DNA from: Kosakonia sacchari
GTDB taxonomy: Bacteria > Pseudomonadota > Gammaproteobacteria > Enterobacterales > Enterobacteriaceae
Assembly (NCBI GenBank): GCA_900109485.1
Contig: FOAY01000011.1
Span: 1-64,000 of the forward strand
DNA length: 64,000 nt
Direction: 5' to 3'
The notes under the pieces are model-generated. The model worked only from the letters and a program-made list of their open reading frames with translations, searched no databases and was not told where the DNA came from. Below, piece by piece: positions 10,673-20,024 of the stretch (positions are counted from its first letter, which is position 1; every line of letters starts with the position of its first letter). A program made the position numbers and the translations under genes.

Positions 10673-11849
10673 TGCATTTCTCATCAATTATTTTAAACAT
10701 TTTTTCGGTACGAGCCTGATAGGTATATTCTCTTGCTAATTCCTGACACTGCTCTACAGAAATACTGTCACCGGCGATAACAGCCTCTAACCTGGCAATA
10801 AATTCTTCATCATTTTTTCCGATTCGAGCATAGTCTTTGAAATCAGCCAAAGACGCCAGATCAACGCTAACCACTGTTTTCCCCGCAGCGAGATATTCAA
10901 AGAACTTCATCGGAAACATTGAAGCCGTATATTCATTGATGTTATTCGGAAGCAGTGTGGCACTGAACCCTTTCAGATAATTAGGTAATAACTTATAGTC
11001 CCGAGGGCCGATTAAATGGATATTTTTATGCCGCGTAAGACGGGTAGCGTCTGTATTCGGATCGCCTTCTCCAACGGTGCCAATCATTACAATAGACCAC
11101 TCAGGATGCGCTTCAGCGATTTTTTCCAGTAGCGCAAAGTTAACTTTATAGCCACTGATCGCACCGATAAACCCAATGCGTGGTTCAGGAATATTTTTCA
11201 GATCCTCAGGAATTCGCGTTTCTTCATTGAGAGCAAGAGAAAAGTGATTATAGTCAGCAACATTCGAATGATAATAAACATTATCACTCCATTGTTTTCT
11301 CGATTTTAAGAGTGTCAGAGAAGTTACGAAAACAATATCAGCTTTGCGGACTAACTCTTCCTCTGCCTCCTGCAAGATATCAACGGGCATACCCGGCTGT
11401 GCTTTTATCTCGTCTACACAATGATATATAACATTCGAAAAATGCCCCAGGGTCAAAAAACGAGTTGTGAGAGGATTGTATGTCCACAACGTTTTTTCGC
11501 GCATCCCCAGCTTCCAGCACCAGAATTTCAGGGCGCTACTAAGCATGAACTTATTAAATTTTCTGACGATACTGTATCGGTTGAATGGAATGGATATCGG
11601 AGACCACACCCAAATATTATCGCGAACCTGCCTTGGTGCTTTAATTGCTTTCAGAACCCGACGAAAAATACGTGATAAATCTCGCTTATTGATACCAGGG
11701 CGGCGTAACCCTAACGATTCAATATATAATACCCGATGTCCACGTTTGGCAAGTTCAAGCGTAACATGCTGTTTATTTGTCCAGAAAGGATTATCCCAAT
11801 CAGCAGTTGATAAAACCACGATATCATTAACCGGCTTGTTCTTTTTCAT
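10650..11849 (-). CDS. Glycosyltransferase, GT-B fold, O-antigen cluster
   Basis: A 399-residue protein with the layout of family-1/4 glycosyltransferases: an N-terminal acceptor domain with WTYNP and YHCVDE (142-147), GFIGAISGYK (226-235) at the start of the donor domain, and MFPMKFFEYLAAGKTVVS (311-328) in place of the EX7E helix. The DDE-like and KFFEYLAAG motifs resemble transferases annotated for capsule or teichuronic acid synthesis. The sugar cannot be told. It starts 10 bases after the flippase gene with a poor ribosome site, so translation may depend on coupling. Confidence 0.83.
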   Translation of the reverse strand: MKKNKPVNDIVVLSTADWDNPFWTNKQHVTLELAKRGHRVLYIESLGLRRPGINKRDLSRIFRRVLKAIKAPRQVRDNIWVWSPISIPFNRYSIVRKFNKFMLSSALKFWCWKLGMREKTLWTYNPLTTRFLTLGHFSNVIYHCVDEIKAQPGMPVDILQEAEEELVRKADIVFVTSLTLLKSRKQWSDNVYYHSNVADYNHFSLALNEETRIPEDLKNIPEPRIGFIGAISGYKVNFALLEKIAEAHPEWSIVMIGTVGEGDPNTDATRLTRHKNIHLIGPRDYKLLPNYLKGFSATLLPNNINEYTASMFPMKFFEYLAAGKTVVSVDLASLADFKDYARIGKNDEEFIARLEAVIAGDSISVEQCQELAREYTYQARTEKMFKIIDEKCNESSNRP

Positions 11850-11859
11850 GATTTCTAAA

Positions 11860-13353
11860 TTATCTCATCCCTTTTCTGATTAATATAGATTTAACGCCAT
11901 TACGATATAGCGGAAAAAGCATGGCCCAGATAGCAGCAAAAATTAAGAAGAACAGACCATTAATTATTAATCGTAATAAAACCGAGTCAAATACAATTAA
12001 ACTATTTCCGACGAGCATCATCAAACACCAATAAACAAGCAACCCAGATCCTACTTTTAATATTGTCGACAGCAGTGAGTTGAATATTTTCAGATACCAA
12101 CCACCTAATAGGAACATCACCAGACTGTATGCCGCATTACCAAGCCCAAGGCCAAATGCACCCCATATCCTATAAGTTACGAGATTAACGACCGCATTAC
12201 TCAATAATGCAATAACCATCACTATTAAAACGTGTTTGTTTTTAAGATGTGCACTTAGTGCTTTAGTAAATATATAGCCAATAACTTGCGCCCATAAACC
12301 AATACACATCCCCTGGACAATCTGCGTGGTAACAGTAACTGAGTGGTCGTTAAAAGCACCGCGCATAAATAATAAAATAACAATATCCCTGGCATAGTAG
12401 AAAATAAAAAAGGACATATTAATGACTAATAGCCCTAACCAGTGATAGATTTTAATGATTTTTTCTCTCATCACATCTTGTGGTTGAGAAGACCACTCAG
12501 ATAAACCAGCAAAAGCGATCGGTACGGAAAGAATAAAGACCACTGTATCCGTAATAAATTTTGCATAATCCAAAGCAGAAACGACATCAATACTTATGAG
12601 CGATGCCAGAGCACGCTCCAGTGTTATATTGCCTTGAAGAATTAGTGGCAACAGCAATAAAGGACGCAAAGTGATCCAGAAACTATACATCACTTTTTTT
12701 ATTTCTTCGAGGTCAAAGCGTTCAGGAAAAGTTAGCAGGGCTCCTTTCCGCGCTCGTAATATTACCCAAATACTGAAGAAGATGTAGCTGGAAGTGAAGC
12801 CCCATGCCAAAAGCAAAAAGTCCTGGTAGATATATGCGGCAACGACCCCCAGCAACATACCCACATTCTGAATCGAAGCGCGTACAGAAAAAGGCTTATA
12901 ATCGCCATGAGCCATCGATATATAATTCACTAGCCCTGAGAACAAATAAAATGGACAGCATATCGCCATTATTTTTAACAATTCTATCGACATTAGGCGC
13001 GTATTTTCATTTATACCCGGCGCCATTATCTGAACCCAGTAGTCAGACTTAAGATATAAAAGACAAAAAACAAATAATGATATCAATGTAAAGAAAACGA
13101 ACATGCACCATTTGAAAACCGATGCCCGCTGCTCATCTTCCACTAGATATTTTTTATATAATGGTATAAATGCAGAATTCAGACTATCACTCGTCATAAA
13201 ATTGATCGGCACTAATGTTCCGGTTTGCGCAATTCGATATGCGCCGTTCACATCACCGGTGCCGAAAAATTTTGCCATCAAAACTTCACGGATTAACCCG
13301 AGAATTTTTGACAGCATATTTCCGCCAAGTAACTGACTTATTGCTTTCTTCAT
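11860..13353 (-). CDS. MurJ/MviN-family polysaccharide flippase (probable Wzx role)
   Basis: A 497-residue protein with about 13-14 hydrophobic segments. The start LLGGNMLSKILGLIREVLMA and the LVPINFMTSDSLNSAFIPLY region are those of the MurJ (MviN) branch of the MOP exporter superfamily, which flips lipid II, rather than of the usual Wzx branch. No other flippase gene lies between galF and gnd, so this protein most likely moves the undecaprenyl-linked O-unit to the periplasm. Its ATG overlaps the stop of the preceding transferase gene (ATGA, 13350-13353), placing it firmly inside the operon and arguing against it being the essential chromosomal murJ. Confidence 0.87.
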   Translation of the reverse strand: MKKAISQLLGGNMLSKILGLIREVLMAKFFGTGDVNGAYRIAQTGTLVPINFMTSDSLNSAFIPLYKKYLVEDEQRASVFKWCMFVFFTLISLFVFCLLYLKSDYWVQIMAPGINENTRLMSIELLKIMAICCPFYLFSGLVNYISMAHGDYKPFSVRASIQNVGMLLGVVAAYIYQDFLLLAWGFTSSYIFFSIWVILRARKGALLTFPERFDLEEIKKVMYSFWITLRPLLLLPLILQGNITLERALASLISIDVVSALDYAKFITDTVVFILSVPIAFAGLSEWSSQPQDVMREKIIKIYHWLGLLVINMSFFIFYYARDIVILLFMRGAFNDHSVTVTTQIVQGMCIGLWAQVIGYIFTKALSAHLKNKHVLIVMVIALLSNAVVNLVTYRIWGAFGLGLGNAAYSLVMFLLGGWYLKIFNSLLSTILKVGSGLLVYWCLMMLVGNSLIVFDSVLLRLIINGLFFLIFAAIWAMLFPLYRNGVKSILIRKGMR

Positions 13354-14516
13354 TTGTTGTTACTTTGAATTAATGAAATATATTTATCCACGGAATAAGT
13401 CAATGTGTTTTTATCCTTTATATAGGACTCCCTGCCATATGACAGCATATTTAAAATATCATCCACCATGCTATCATTATCAACACAAGCCGCATTACAT
13501 TTTATAATTTTCTCACTGACCTCAAAACTCAAATGTTCAGAGATAATTAATGGTAAACCAGCACTCATCGCTTCCAGAATGTTGAGAGGCAAACCTTCAA
13601 TACGCTTAGTCAGAAATAAGAAAATATCAGCGCACTGCATTATCAATGATAACTCGCGTCTGGTTTTTGCACCTAAAAAAAGAATATCCTCAGCAAGACC
13701 GTAATCTTGCACGATTTTATGCAACAGCGCTTCATATGGACCATCACCACAGATAATATACTTTGCATTATGGATTTTATTTTTTATGCTGGCAAAGAGG
13801 CGAATATTCGTATCAACCCCTTTTTGTTCATGAAGCCGCGAAGCGGACATAAAAACCAATGCATTCTGCGGGATAGCAAACAGATTTCTTAAGCGCTCTC
13901 TTTCGGACTGCGAATCAGTAAAAATATTTTGATCAATACCATTTTCAATTTTTATAATCTTTTTCGGCGTACATATAATGCGCGTTGGAAAAGCATTAAG
14001 ATCGTCATAAACAGCATCACCTACTGCAACAATCCAATCGAAAGCTCGATAATGTTTCGCATCTGAAATAAATCCAATGATATTTTTCACTGCGGAAAGA
14101 GTTTTTTTTATTTTTTTTGTTTTTAACTTAGAAACTAACTCACCCATTGAAGTACCATGCGCTTGCATGATGAATCTGGCATAAGGAAATTTATCTTTAT
14201 GTTTTAGTACACCGAAAGCACCTGCGCTAATGCTTATGACTGCACAGACTTCGTTCTTATTTTCCCATGCCAGCATGGTTTCTGCCGTTTTTTTCCACCA
14301 ACCTGCCGAATATTTACCTCGAGGAATATTTTTTAATTTTATTATTGCAGGCCCGTCGATTTCCTTTTCAATATCTGTGTCAAAATCAGTTGTTATAACA
14401 CTAACCTGATATCCCTTATTTTTTAATTCCACAGCTAAATCCCATGCAACAATCTCCATACCTCCAAGGTGATGAAAAGGTAACGATCGTGCCAAAATAA
14501 TTATTTGGTTAGCCAT
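13350..14516 (-). CDS. Glycosyltransferase family 4, O-antigen cluster
   Basis: A 388-residue retaining glycosyltransferase with both halves of the GT4 family: the N-terminal GGME loop (18-21), NGID (192-195), SASRLHEQKGVD at the start of the second domain, CGDGP (256-260), and the EX7E pair E307/E315 in EGLPLNILEAMSAGLP. Lysine- and isoleucine-rich composition and AT-rich codons set it apart from the flanking housekeeping genes and suggest transfer. It overlaps its neighbours by 8 and 4 bases, so it is translationally coupled on both sides. The linkage formed is unknown. Confidence 0.88.
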   Translation of the reverse strand: MANQIIILARSLPFHHLGGMEIVAWDLAVELKNKGYQVSVITTDFDTDIEKEIDGPAIIKLKNIPRGKYSAGWWKKTAETMLAWENKNEVCAVISISAGAFGVLKHKDKFPYARFIMQAHGTSMGELVSKLKTKKIKKTLSAVKNIIGFISDAKHYRAFDWIVAVGDAVYDDLNAFPTRIICTPKKIIKIENGIDQNIFTDSQSERERLRNLFAIPQNALVFMSASRLHEQKGVDTNIRLFASIKNKIHNAKYIICGDGPYEALLHKIVQDYGLAEDILFLGAKTRRELSLIMQCADIFLFLTKRIEGLPLNILEAMSAGLPLIISEHLSFEVSEKIIKCNAACVDNDSMVDDILNMLSYGRESYIKDKNTLTYSVDKYISLIQSNNK

Positions 14517-15645
14517 GAATCACTTCCCGATAAATATCTTCCAATTTTTTAGTTTGAAGTGCCAAGTTAAAATTTTCGGTAACAAATGTCCTGGCTTCGC
14601 GCCCAATCGAGCAACGTTTCGCCTCATTATTCAAAAGAAAAAGGATACGCTCAGCAAGTTGTTGCGTATCGCCCTCCTGAACAAGGAAGCCCGTTTTTTC
14701 ATCAATAATCGCCTCAGGAATTCCGCCGTGATTGCTACCAATAACTGGAATAGCGGTTACTGAAGCTTCCAGCAAGACCATGCCCAGACCTTCGGCATCA
14801 CCCGTTTTTGCCGTTAGGCTTGGTAATGCCAGCATGCTTGCTTTGCGCATCCACGTCATTACCTCAGCATGTGGCAGCGCGCCGGTGAAAGTGACATTAG
14901 AATCAATACCATAGGCGGCTGTCTGTGCCTGTAATTGGCATAAAAGCGGACCTTCACCAATGATGACGAGCTGAACATCTTTATTACTTGCTTTGACTTT
15001 TTTTATCGCTTCCAATAAAACGGCCGTGCCTTTCTTTTCTACCAATCTGGCGACATGTAAGATAATGCCGGTTTGCTCTGCAGCGATTGCTGGCTGATAT
15101 TTTTCGACATCAATACCGATATAGTGCTTGATTATTTTGTCTTCCGGAAAGCCATTACGAATAGCTTGTTTCACGATGAAGTCAGAGACACCGATAAACT
15201 TATCGCCCTCTTTTTTTAATTTTTTTTGTTGCAGAAAATAATTAATCCAGGCTGGAGATCGAGATGCCAATAAATCTTTATTTTTTACAGTAACGTCAAA
15301 ACCATGTAACGTTGTGATCAGAGGAATATCTCTTTTATTAGCCAGGGCCAGGCCATAAATACCATCAATGGCGAAATGGGCATGAATCAGATCTAAAGGT
15401 TGCTGTTGTAATATATGCAGATAAGGCTGTGCTGACGTAGTCAGTGCATTATAGAGTTCAGCGAGTTTTTCTTTCCTGGTGCCATTTGCATTGAGCAACC
15501 AGCTTGTTGTCGATGAAGGTTTACTCCCAAGCGCTCTTCTGCCGATATAACATTTATTATATGCCTGAATCGCCTCAGCCTGCTGAGATATAAATACCTC
15601 TGAACCTTTAAAAAGCTGATTGCGGAAAATACCAATCGTTTTCAT
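14509..15645 (-). CDS. Glycosyltransferase family 4, WcaL-like
   Basis: A 378-residue GT4 enzyme. IHAHFA (87-92) and LHGFDVT (113-119) form the acceptor side; HVARLVEKKG and IIGEGPL begin the donor domain; E285/E293 in EGLGMVLLEASVTAIP is the EX7E pair. The ending GGIPEAIIDEKTGFLVQEGD is the pattern also seen in WcaL of the colanic acid operon, a galactosyltransferase-like family. It follows the polymerase gene by one base with AGGA before the ATG. The sugar and linkage cannot be read from sequence. Confidence 0.88.
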   Translation of the reverse strand: MKTIGIFRNQLFKGSEVFISQQAEAIQAYNKCYIGRRALGSKPSSTTSWLLNANGTRKEKLAELYNALTTSAQPYLHILQQQPLDLIHAHFAIDGIYGLALANKRDIPLITTLHGFDVTVKNKDLLASRSPAWINYFLQQKKLKKEGDKFIGVSDFIVKQAIRNGFPEDKIIKHYIGIDVEKYQPAIAAEQTGIILHVARLVEKKGTAVLLEAIKKVKASNKDVQLVIIGEGPLLCQLQAQTAAYGIDSNVTFTGALPHAEVMTWMRKASMLALPSLTAKTGDAEGLGMVLLEASVTAIPVIGSNHGGIPEAIIDEKTGFLVQEGDTQQLAERILFLLNNEAKRCSIGREARTFVTENFNLALQTKKLEDIYREVIHG

Positions 15646-15646
15646 T

Positions 15647-16957
15647 TTACGTCCTGTGAGCTGACATCTTCGGGGAGTTGTTTGCCAGGCAAACTCCCAA
15701 CATGATTGTCAAAATGATCATTTGATGTTGCTCGCCAATCAAACCAAAGTTTTCACCAAAACCATGAGCAAATAGCCAGGCAATGACCATCATAAATGAA
15801 TAACTTAATTGTCTAGCATTAGCTTGCTGATTACGAATCCCTTTAAATGCAACCCGAAGGCAACTTACAATAAAAAGTAATCCCATTAATGCTGCCAGCA
15901 AGCCTGACTTCGACCAAAGAAAAATAAGTGTATTATGTGGGGGTAAATAATAGTTTGAAAATGTACTGTAGTTCTCTTCCCAGCCACCAAAGCCCTGCCC
16001 CATAAGCGGGCTATTGATAAATGAATCAAACGCATACTCCCATATCTGATATCGCGTTCCTGCTGTTTCTGCTGATTGGCTGAGAAAATCGTAACGTTCA
16101 GTCATGCCAAAAATTATACCAATGCTAATCAGCATAAGTGCAAAAATAGCACAAAATAAAGAAACATAAATTTTAGTTTGTTTTTGTAGTTTTAAATAGA
16201 CAATAAATAAAGGTATTAATACTGAAAACAATATCCCTGCCTTTGAGCCTGTGAACAATACGCTAACCCAAAGAAAGATTGCCATCAGCAGTGATATTTT
16301 TGTTTTATATGCTTTGAAGATACCCCAAGCCATAAATGACGAGATCCCGACATAGCAGGCAGCGGCATTCGCATTTATAAATAAAATTCCGCCAGCTTTT
16401 ACTGGATCGTAAAAATTATTTCTGACGCCTTCAAGTAAAGCAGTCAGAGTATTATCACCCATGGTATATTTACTTATGGAGGACAAGACAATCGACAGTT
16501 CGAGTGTCTCATTCAACCTGAACAATACAATTGTTATCGCCTGTAGACATACAAAGAACAACATTATATTCGTAATTTTATACAGTTCATTTTCTCTGGT
16601 TCGTGCGAGAACATATACTGCATTTGCAATAACAATAAATTCAATATAATAAGCAATATCTCGTATACCTGCAGATTTCGCTTCAGACCATAACAAACTA
16701 ACAATGCTACAGCAGATCAATACTAATACCGACAGGATCGGTAGTTTCGCCAAAAAGATGTTCGCATTTTTAATAAATTCTGGCAGCAATAATATAGGAA
16801 GCAAAAATGCCAGTGAAACATCCGCGCCTGCGATCTGAATAAGATAGAGTTGAGGTACAGATGAGACTAATACCATTAATAAACGATGACGTAACGGAAG
16901 AACTAAGCACATGAAAAACAGTAGTACTCCGATCCCTGCCAACAAAACTTCAACCAT
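15647..16957 (-). CDS. wzy: O-antigen polymerase Wzy (Wzy/WaaL family)
   Basis: A 436-residue membrane protein with about eleven hydrophobic segments and one large loop near residues 290-350 containing GTRYQIWEYAF and PLMGQGFGGWEE, followed by PPHNTLIFLWSKSG. This loop pattern marks the Wzy/WaaL family, periplasmic enzymes that polymerise or ligate undecaprenyl-linked glycans. In a galF-gnd cluster without another candidate it is the polymerase. ATG 16957 has AGG ten bases upstream; a TTG seven codons earlier is less likely. It follows manB by 26 bases. Wzy proteins diverge strongly between serotypes, so this gene would be a serotype marker. Confidence 0.85.
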   Translation of the reverse strand: MVEVLLAGIGVLLFFMCLVLPLRHRLLMVLVSSVPQLYLIQIAGADVSLAFLLPILLLPEFIKNANIFLAKLPILSVLVLICCSIVSLLWSEAKSAGIRDIAYYIEFIVIANAVYVLARTRENELYKITNIMLFFVCLQAITIVLFRLNETLELSIVLSSISKYTMGDNTLTALLEGVRNNFYDPVKAGGILFINANAAACYVGISSFMAWGIFKAYKTKISLLMAIFLWVSVLFTGSKAGILFSVLIPLFIVYLKLQKQTKIYVSLFCAIFALMLISIGIIFGMTERYDFLSQSAETAGTRYQIWEYAFDSFINSPLMGQGFGGWEENYSTFSNYYLPPHNTLIFLWSKSGLLAALMGLLFIVSCLRVAFKGIRNQQANARQLSYSFMMVIAWLFAHGFGENFGLIGEQHQMIILTIMLGVCLANNSPKMSAHRT

Positions 16958-16983
16958 ATGCGTATACCTATCTGGCAACAGTG

Positions 16984-18375
16984 CTATTTATTAATAATTT
17001 CCAGTAATTCATTTGTTTTCTGTTGCATTAGTGTATGATTATTTTTCGCTTCAACATTCAAACGTAAAAGAGGTTCAGTGTTGGAGGTCCGGACATTAAA
17101 ACGCCACTGCCCGAATGACATGCTCAAACCATCAATATAATTAATGTCGGATGCAGAAGGCGCATAATGATCTTCTATTTTTTTGATTAAAGAAACGGAA
17201 TCAGAAACACTACAGTTAATTTCCCCCGATACCGGGAATTTTTTGATTCTGGTTTCAACCAATTCACAAAGTGAACAATCGCTTGTCAACACTAATTCAG
17301 CCACAAGCAACCAAGGAATCATGCCGCTGTCGCAATAGGCGAAATCTCGAAAATAGTGATGTGCACTCATTTCGCCGCCATATATTGCGTTCTCTTTGCG
17401 CATTCTTTCTTTAATAAAGGCATGTCCTGTTTTCGACATAATCGGAACGCCACCTGATTTTTCGACAATATCAATTGTATTCCAGGTCAATCTTGGGTCG
17501 TGAATAATTTTGGCGCCTTTATCTTTACGCAAAAAAGCTTCAGCCAACAAACCGACAATATAGTAACCTTCGATAAAGTTTCCATGTCCATCAAAAAAGA
17601 AGCAGCGATCAAAATCACCATCGAAAGCAATGCCCAGATCTGCGCCTGTCTGCCTTATTGCATTCTGCGTGTCCTTTCGGGATGAGGGCAGTAATGGATT
17701 CGGGATCCCGTGAGGAAAAGTGCCGTCCGGATTATGATGGACCTTAATAAACTCAATCATTAAATTTTGTTGTTTAAAACGTCGTTCAATCTCATCAATA
17801 ACATGACCTGCTGCGCCATTCCCGGAGTTAATCACGATCTTAATTTTTTTATTCCGGAAATTATTCGTATCGATATAACTAAGTAAATGATCAACGTAGG
17901 CATGTTGAATGTCTATTTTTTTATAATGCCCTTGTTTTTCCGCCACAATTTTTGTGAATTGGTTTTCTTCCGCCAGCCGTTTTATTTCATTTAAACCTGT
18001 ATCACCACTGATCGGCTGTGCGCCGTGCCGCACTAACTTCATTCCATTGTAATCAATTGGATTGTGGCTCGCCGTCACTTCAATTCCGCCGTCACAGCCA
18101 AGGTGGAATGTGGAAAAATAGATCTCCTCCGTGCCCGAAAGTCCGATATCAAGTACATCGCAGCCAGCATCCATTAATCCTCTTGCCAATGCCATTTTCA
18201 ACGATTCGCTGGTTAAACGAACATCACCACCGACAACAACCTGCTTCGATTTTAAGAATTCGGCATAGGCACGGCCAATCCGCCAGGCTATATCTTCGTT
18301 GAGTTCTTCGCCCAGTTTTCCACGAATATCATATGCTTTAAAACAAGTTAATTTGTCTGCCATATTTTTATTCAT
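16984..18375 (-). CDS. manB: Phosphomannomutase ManB, O-antigen cluster copy
   Basis: Converts mannose 6-phosphate to mannose 1-phosphate for GDP-mannose. The protein has 463 residues. The phosphoserine loop TASHNP is at 101-106 (S103) and the metal loop DGDFD at 252-256. It is clearly a paralogue of the colanic acid copy at 28009-29379 but much more diverged and AT-richer. The ATG at 18375 has AAGGA eight bases upstream; the one at 18363, which would match the colanic acid copy better, has none. It begins right at the manC stop, so the pair is coupled. Confidence 0.95.
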   Translation of the reverse strand: MNKNMADKLTCFKAYDIRGKLGEELNEDIAWRIGRAYAEFLKSKQVVVGGDVRLTSESLKMALARGLMDAGCDVLDIGLSGTEEIYFSTFHLGCDGGIEVTASHNPIDYNGMKLVRHGAQPISGDTGLNEIKRLAEENQFTKIVAEKQGHYKKIDIQHAYVDHLLSYIDTNNFRNKKIKIVINSGNGAAGHVIDEIERRFKQQNLMIEFIKVHHNPDGTFPHGIPNPLLPSSRKDTQNAIRQTGADLGIAFDGDFDRCFFFDGHGNFIEGYYIVGLLAEAFLRKDKGAKIIHDPRLTWNTIDIVEKSGGVPIMSKTGHAFIKERMRKENAIYGGEMSAHHYFRDFAYCDSGMIPWLLVAELVLTSDCSLCELVETRIKKFPVSGEINCSVSDSVSLIKKIEDHYAPSASDINYIDGLSMSFGQWRFNVRTSNTEPLLRLNVEAKNNHTLMQQKTNELLEIINK

Positions 18376-19773
18376 TTACAGAATCCTTTGCACATCATCT
18401 TCACCTAAATAACTACCAAATTGGATTTCCAAAATTTCTAATTTCATGTCTTTCGGGTTCTTGATTTTATGTTTTTGTCCAGGTAGAACGGTGACCGATT
18501 CGTTTTCGGCAAGATATTGTTCTTCGTCATCGATGCGAATTAATGCTGTTCCACTCAACACGACCCAATGTTCAACACGATAATTATGTTTTTGCAGTGA
18601 GAGTTCACCGCCGGGCAACAGAGTTATACGATTGACGTTATAACGAGCCTCCTTGATGAGAGATTCTACATGTCCCCAAGGTTGATAGCGTGTTGGGTGT
18701 AATCTATATTCGCTTCTCGATTGTTTTTTTAAATAGTCGACGACGACCTTAACGTCCTGGGTACAGTTTTTGTCCGATACCAGTAGCGCGTCTTTTGTAT
18801 TAACAATGACCAGGTCGTGTAATCCCAGCGCCGCAGTAAGCTTGTCTTCGCTGTGAATATAGCAATCGTGGGAATTATGAATAAAAACATCGCCTTGCAT
18901 TGCATTTCCTGCATTATCCCTCGATGATGTTTCCCACAAAGCAGACCAGGAACCGATATCGTTCCAGCCGGCATCCATAGCTGCAACAATGCCGGATTCA
19001 GTATGCTCCATCACCGCATAATCAATAGAATCAGACGGACACGCCGCGAAGATATCTTTATTTAATTTAATGAAGTTAAGGTCATTTACCGATTGCGCCA
19101 TCGATCGTTGGCATACATCCAGGATCTCAGGACAGAATTTACTGACTTCATTTAAATAAGCGGATGCGCGGAACATAAACATACCGCTATTCCATAAATA
19201 CTCACCGCTTTCCAGATACTTCTCCGCTGTTTCTCTGTCCGGTTTTTCAACGAAGCGCTTAATTTTCCATGCGGAGGAACCATCAGATTGTTGGATATCA
19301 CCACGCTGGATATAGCCATATCCTGTTTCAGGTTGCTTTGGAACAATCCCAAACGTAACTAATTTATCGTGTTGAGCGAAAGAAATAGCGTGGTTAACAA
19401 CGGAACGGAATGCGTCTGAATCGGCGATTAAATGATCTGCTGCGAGTACGAGCAGTATTGGGTCCTCACCACCGGCAATAGCATGCAATGCAGCGAGAGT
19501 AATAGCAGGAGCGGTATTGCGACCGACAGGTTCCAGGATGATGTTATCAGCAAGTTTGTCAAGCTGTCTTAACTGCTCAGCAACCAGAAAACGATGCTCT
19601 TCGTTGCAAATAACTAAGGGAGCAGCAGCATCGAGACCATTAAGACGAGTGATAGTATTTTGTAGCATCGACCCTCCTTGGTGGAATGACAGAAATTGCT
19701 TCGGTTGCAATTCACGGGACAATGGCCATAAACGGCTTCCTGTTCCTCCTGCCATAACAACTGGAAGTAACAT
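18376..19773 (-). CDS. manC: Mannose-1-phosphate guanylyltransferase ManC, O-antigen cluster copy
   Basis: Makes GDP-mannose from mannose 1-phosphate and GTP. The 465 residues contain the pyrophosphorylase signature [12 protein letters not shown] (9-20) with PKQF after it, FVEKP (174-178), and a C-terminal cupin half of the fused type-II enzymes (HKIKNPKDMKLEILEIQFGSY near the end). It is the first gene of the O-antigen operon: its ATG lies 46 bases downstream of the ops element and follows GGAGA. A second, GC-richer manC lies in the colanic acid operon. Confidence 0.96.
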   Translation of the reverse strand: MLLPVVMAGGTGSRLWPLSRELQPKQFLSFHQGGSMLQNTITRLNGLDAAAPLVICNEEHRFLVAEQLRQLDKLADNIILEPVGRNTAPAITLAALHAIAGGEDPILLVLAADHLIADSDAFRSVVNHAISFAQHDKLVTFGIVPKQPETGYGYIQRGDIQQSDGSSAWKIKRFVEKPDRETAEKYLESGEYLWNSGMFMFRASAYLNEVSKFCPEILDVCQRSMAQSVNDLNFIKLNKDIFAACPSDSIDYAVMEHTESGIVAAMDAGWNDIGSWSALWETSSRDNAGNAMQGDVFIHNSHDCYIHSEDKLTAALGLHDLVIVNTKDALLVSDKNCTQDVKVVVDYLKKQSRSEYRLHPTRYQPWGHVESLIKEARYNVNRITLLPGGELSLQKHNYRVEHWVVLSGTALIRIDDEEQYLAENESVTVLPGQKHKIKNPKDMKLEILEIQFGSYLGEDDVQRIL

Positions 19774-19819
19774 CCTTCTTCTCCTGCTCGTTCAGTACTG
19801 TATTTGTGTATAAAAATGG

Positions 19820-19856
19820 CACGCTACCGCCCCTGGCTTTGGCTACCAGAAGCACT
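19820..19856 (-). promoter_or_regulatory. JUMPstart element with ops site, O-antigen operon
   Basis: The minus strand carries ops, GGCGGTAGCGTG, at 19820-19831, preceded by CCAGGGG and TCTGGTAGC of the JUMPstart consensus. RNA polymerase pauses at ops and takes up RfaH, which lets it read through long polysaccharide operons. The element is in the leader of manC. Confidence 0.95.
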
Positions 19857-19889
19857 AGTCGAGAAATGAGAACTTACTCAACAACAATA

Positions 19890-19917
19890 ATTATCGCAGA
19901 CAGGCACCTTCCGATAA
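19890..19917 (-). promoter_or_regulatory. Candidate O-antigen operon promoter
   Basis: On the minus strand a TGCGATAAT extended -10 (GATAAT at 19890-19895) lies 16 bases after TTATCG (19912-19917), a weak -35. It is placed upstream of the JUMPstart element and downstream of galF, where the operon promoter should be. Confidence 0.3.
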
Positions 19918-19961
19918 CCCGTTACGGCCACATTCTGCGAATTCTATAGGATTTCAATACG

Positions 19962-19999
19962 ACAAGAGACTACCCTGAAAACGCAGGGTAGTCTCTTGT
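19962..19999. other. 16-base-pair hairpin downstream of galF
   Basis: A perfect 16-base inverted repeat (starting ACAAGAGACTACCCTG) closes a 6-base loop, 26 bases past the galF stop. On neither strand is it followed by a proper T tract, so it may stop galF transcription poorly, or act as an RNA-stability or attenuation structure between galF and the O-antigen promoter. Confidence 0.75.
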
Positions 20000-20024
20000 A
20001 AAATTATGTTATGCAGACTGTCTA

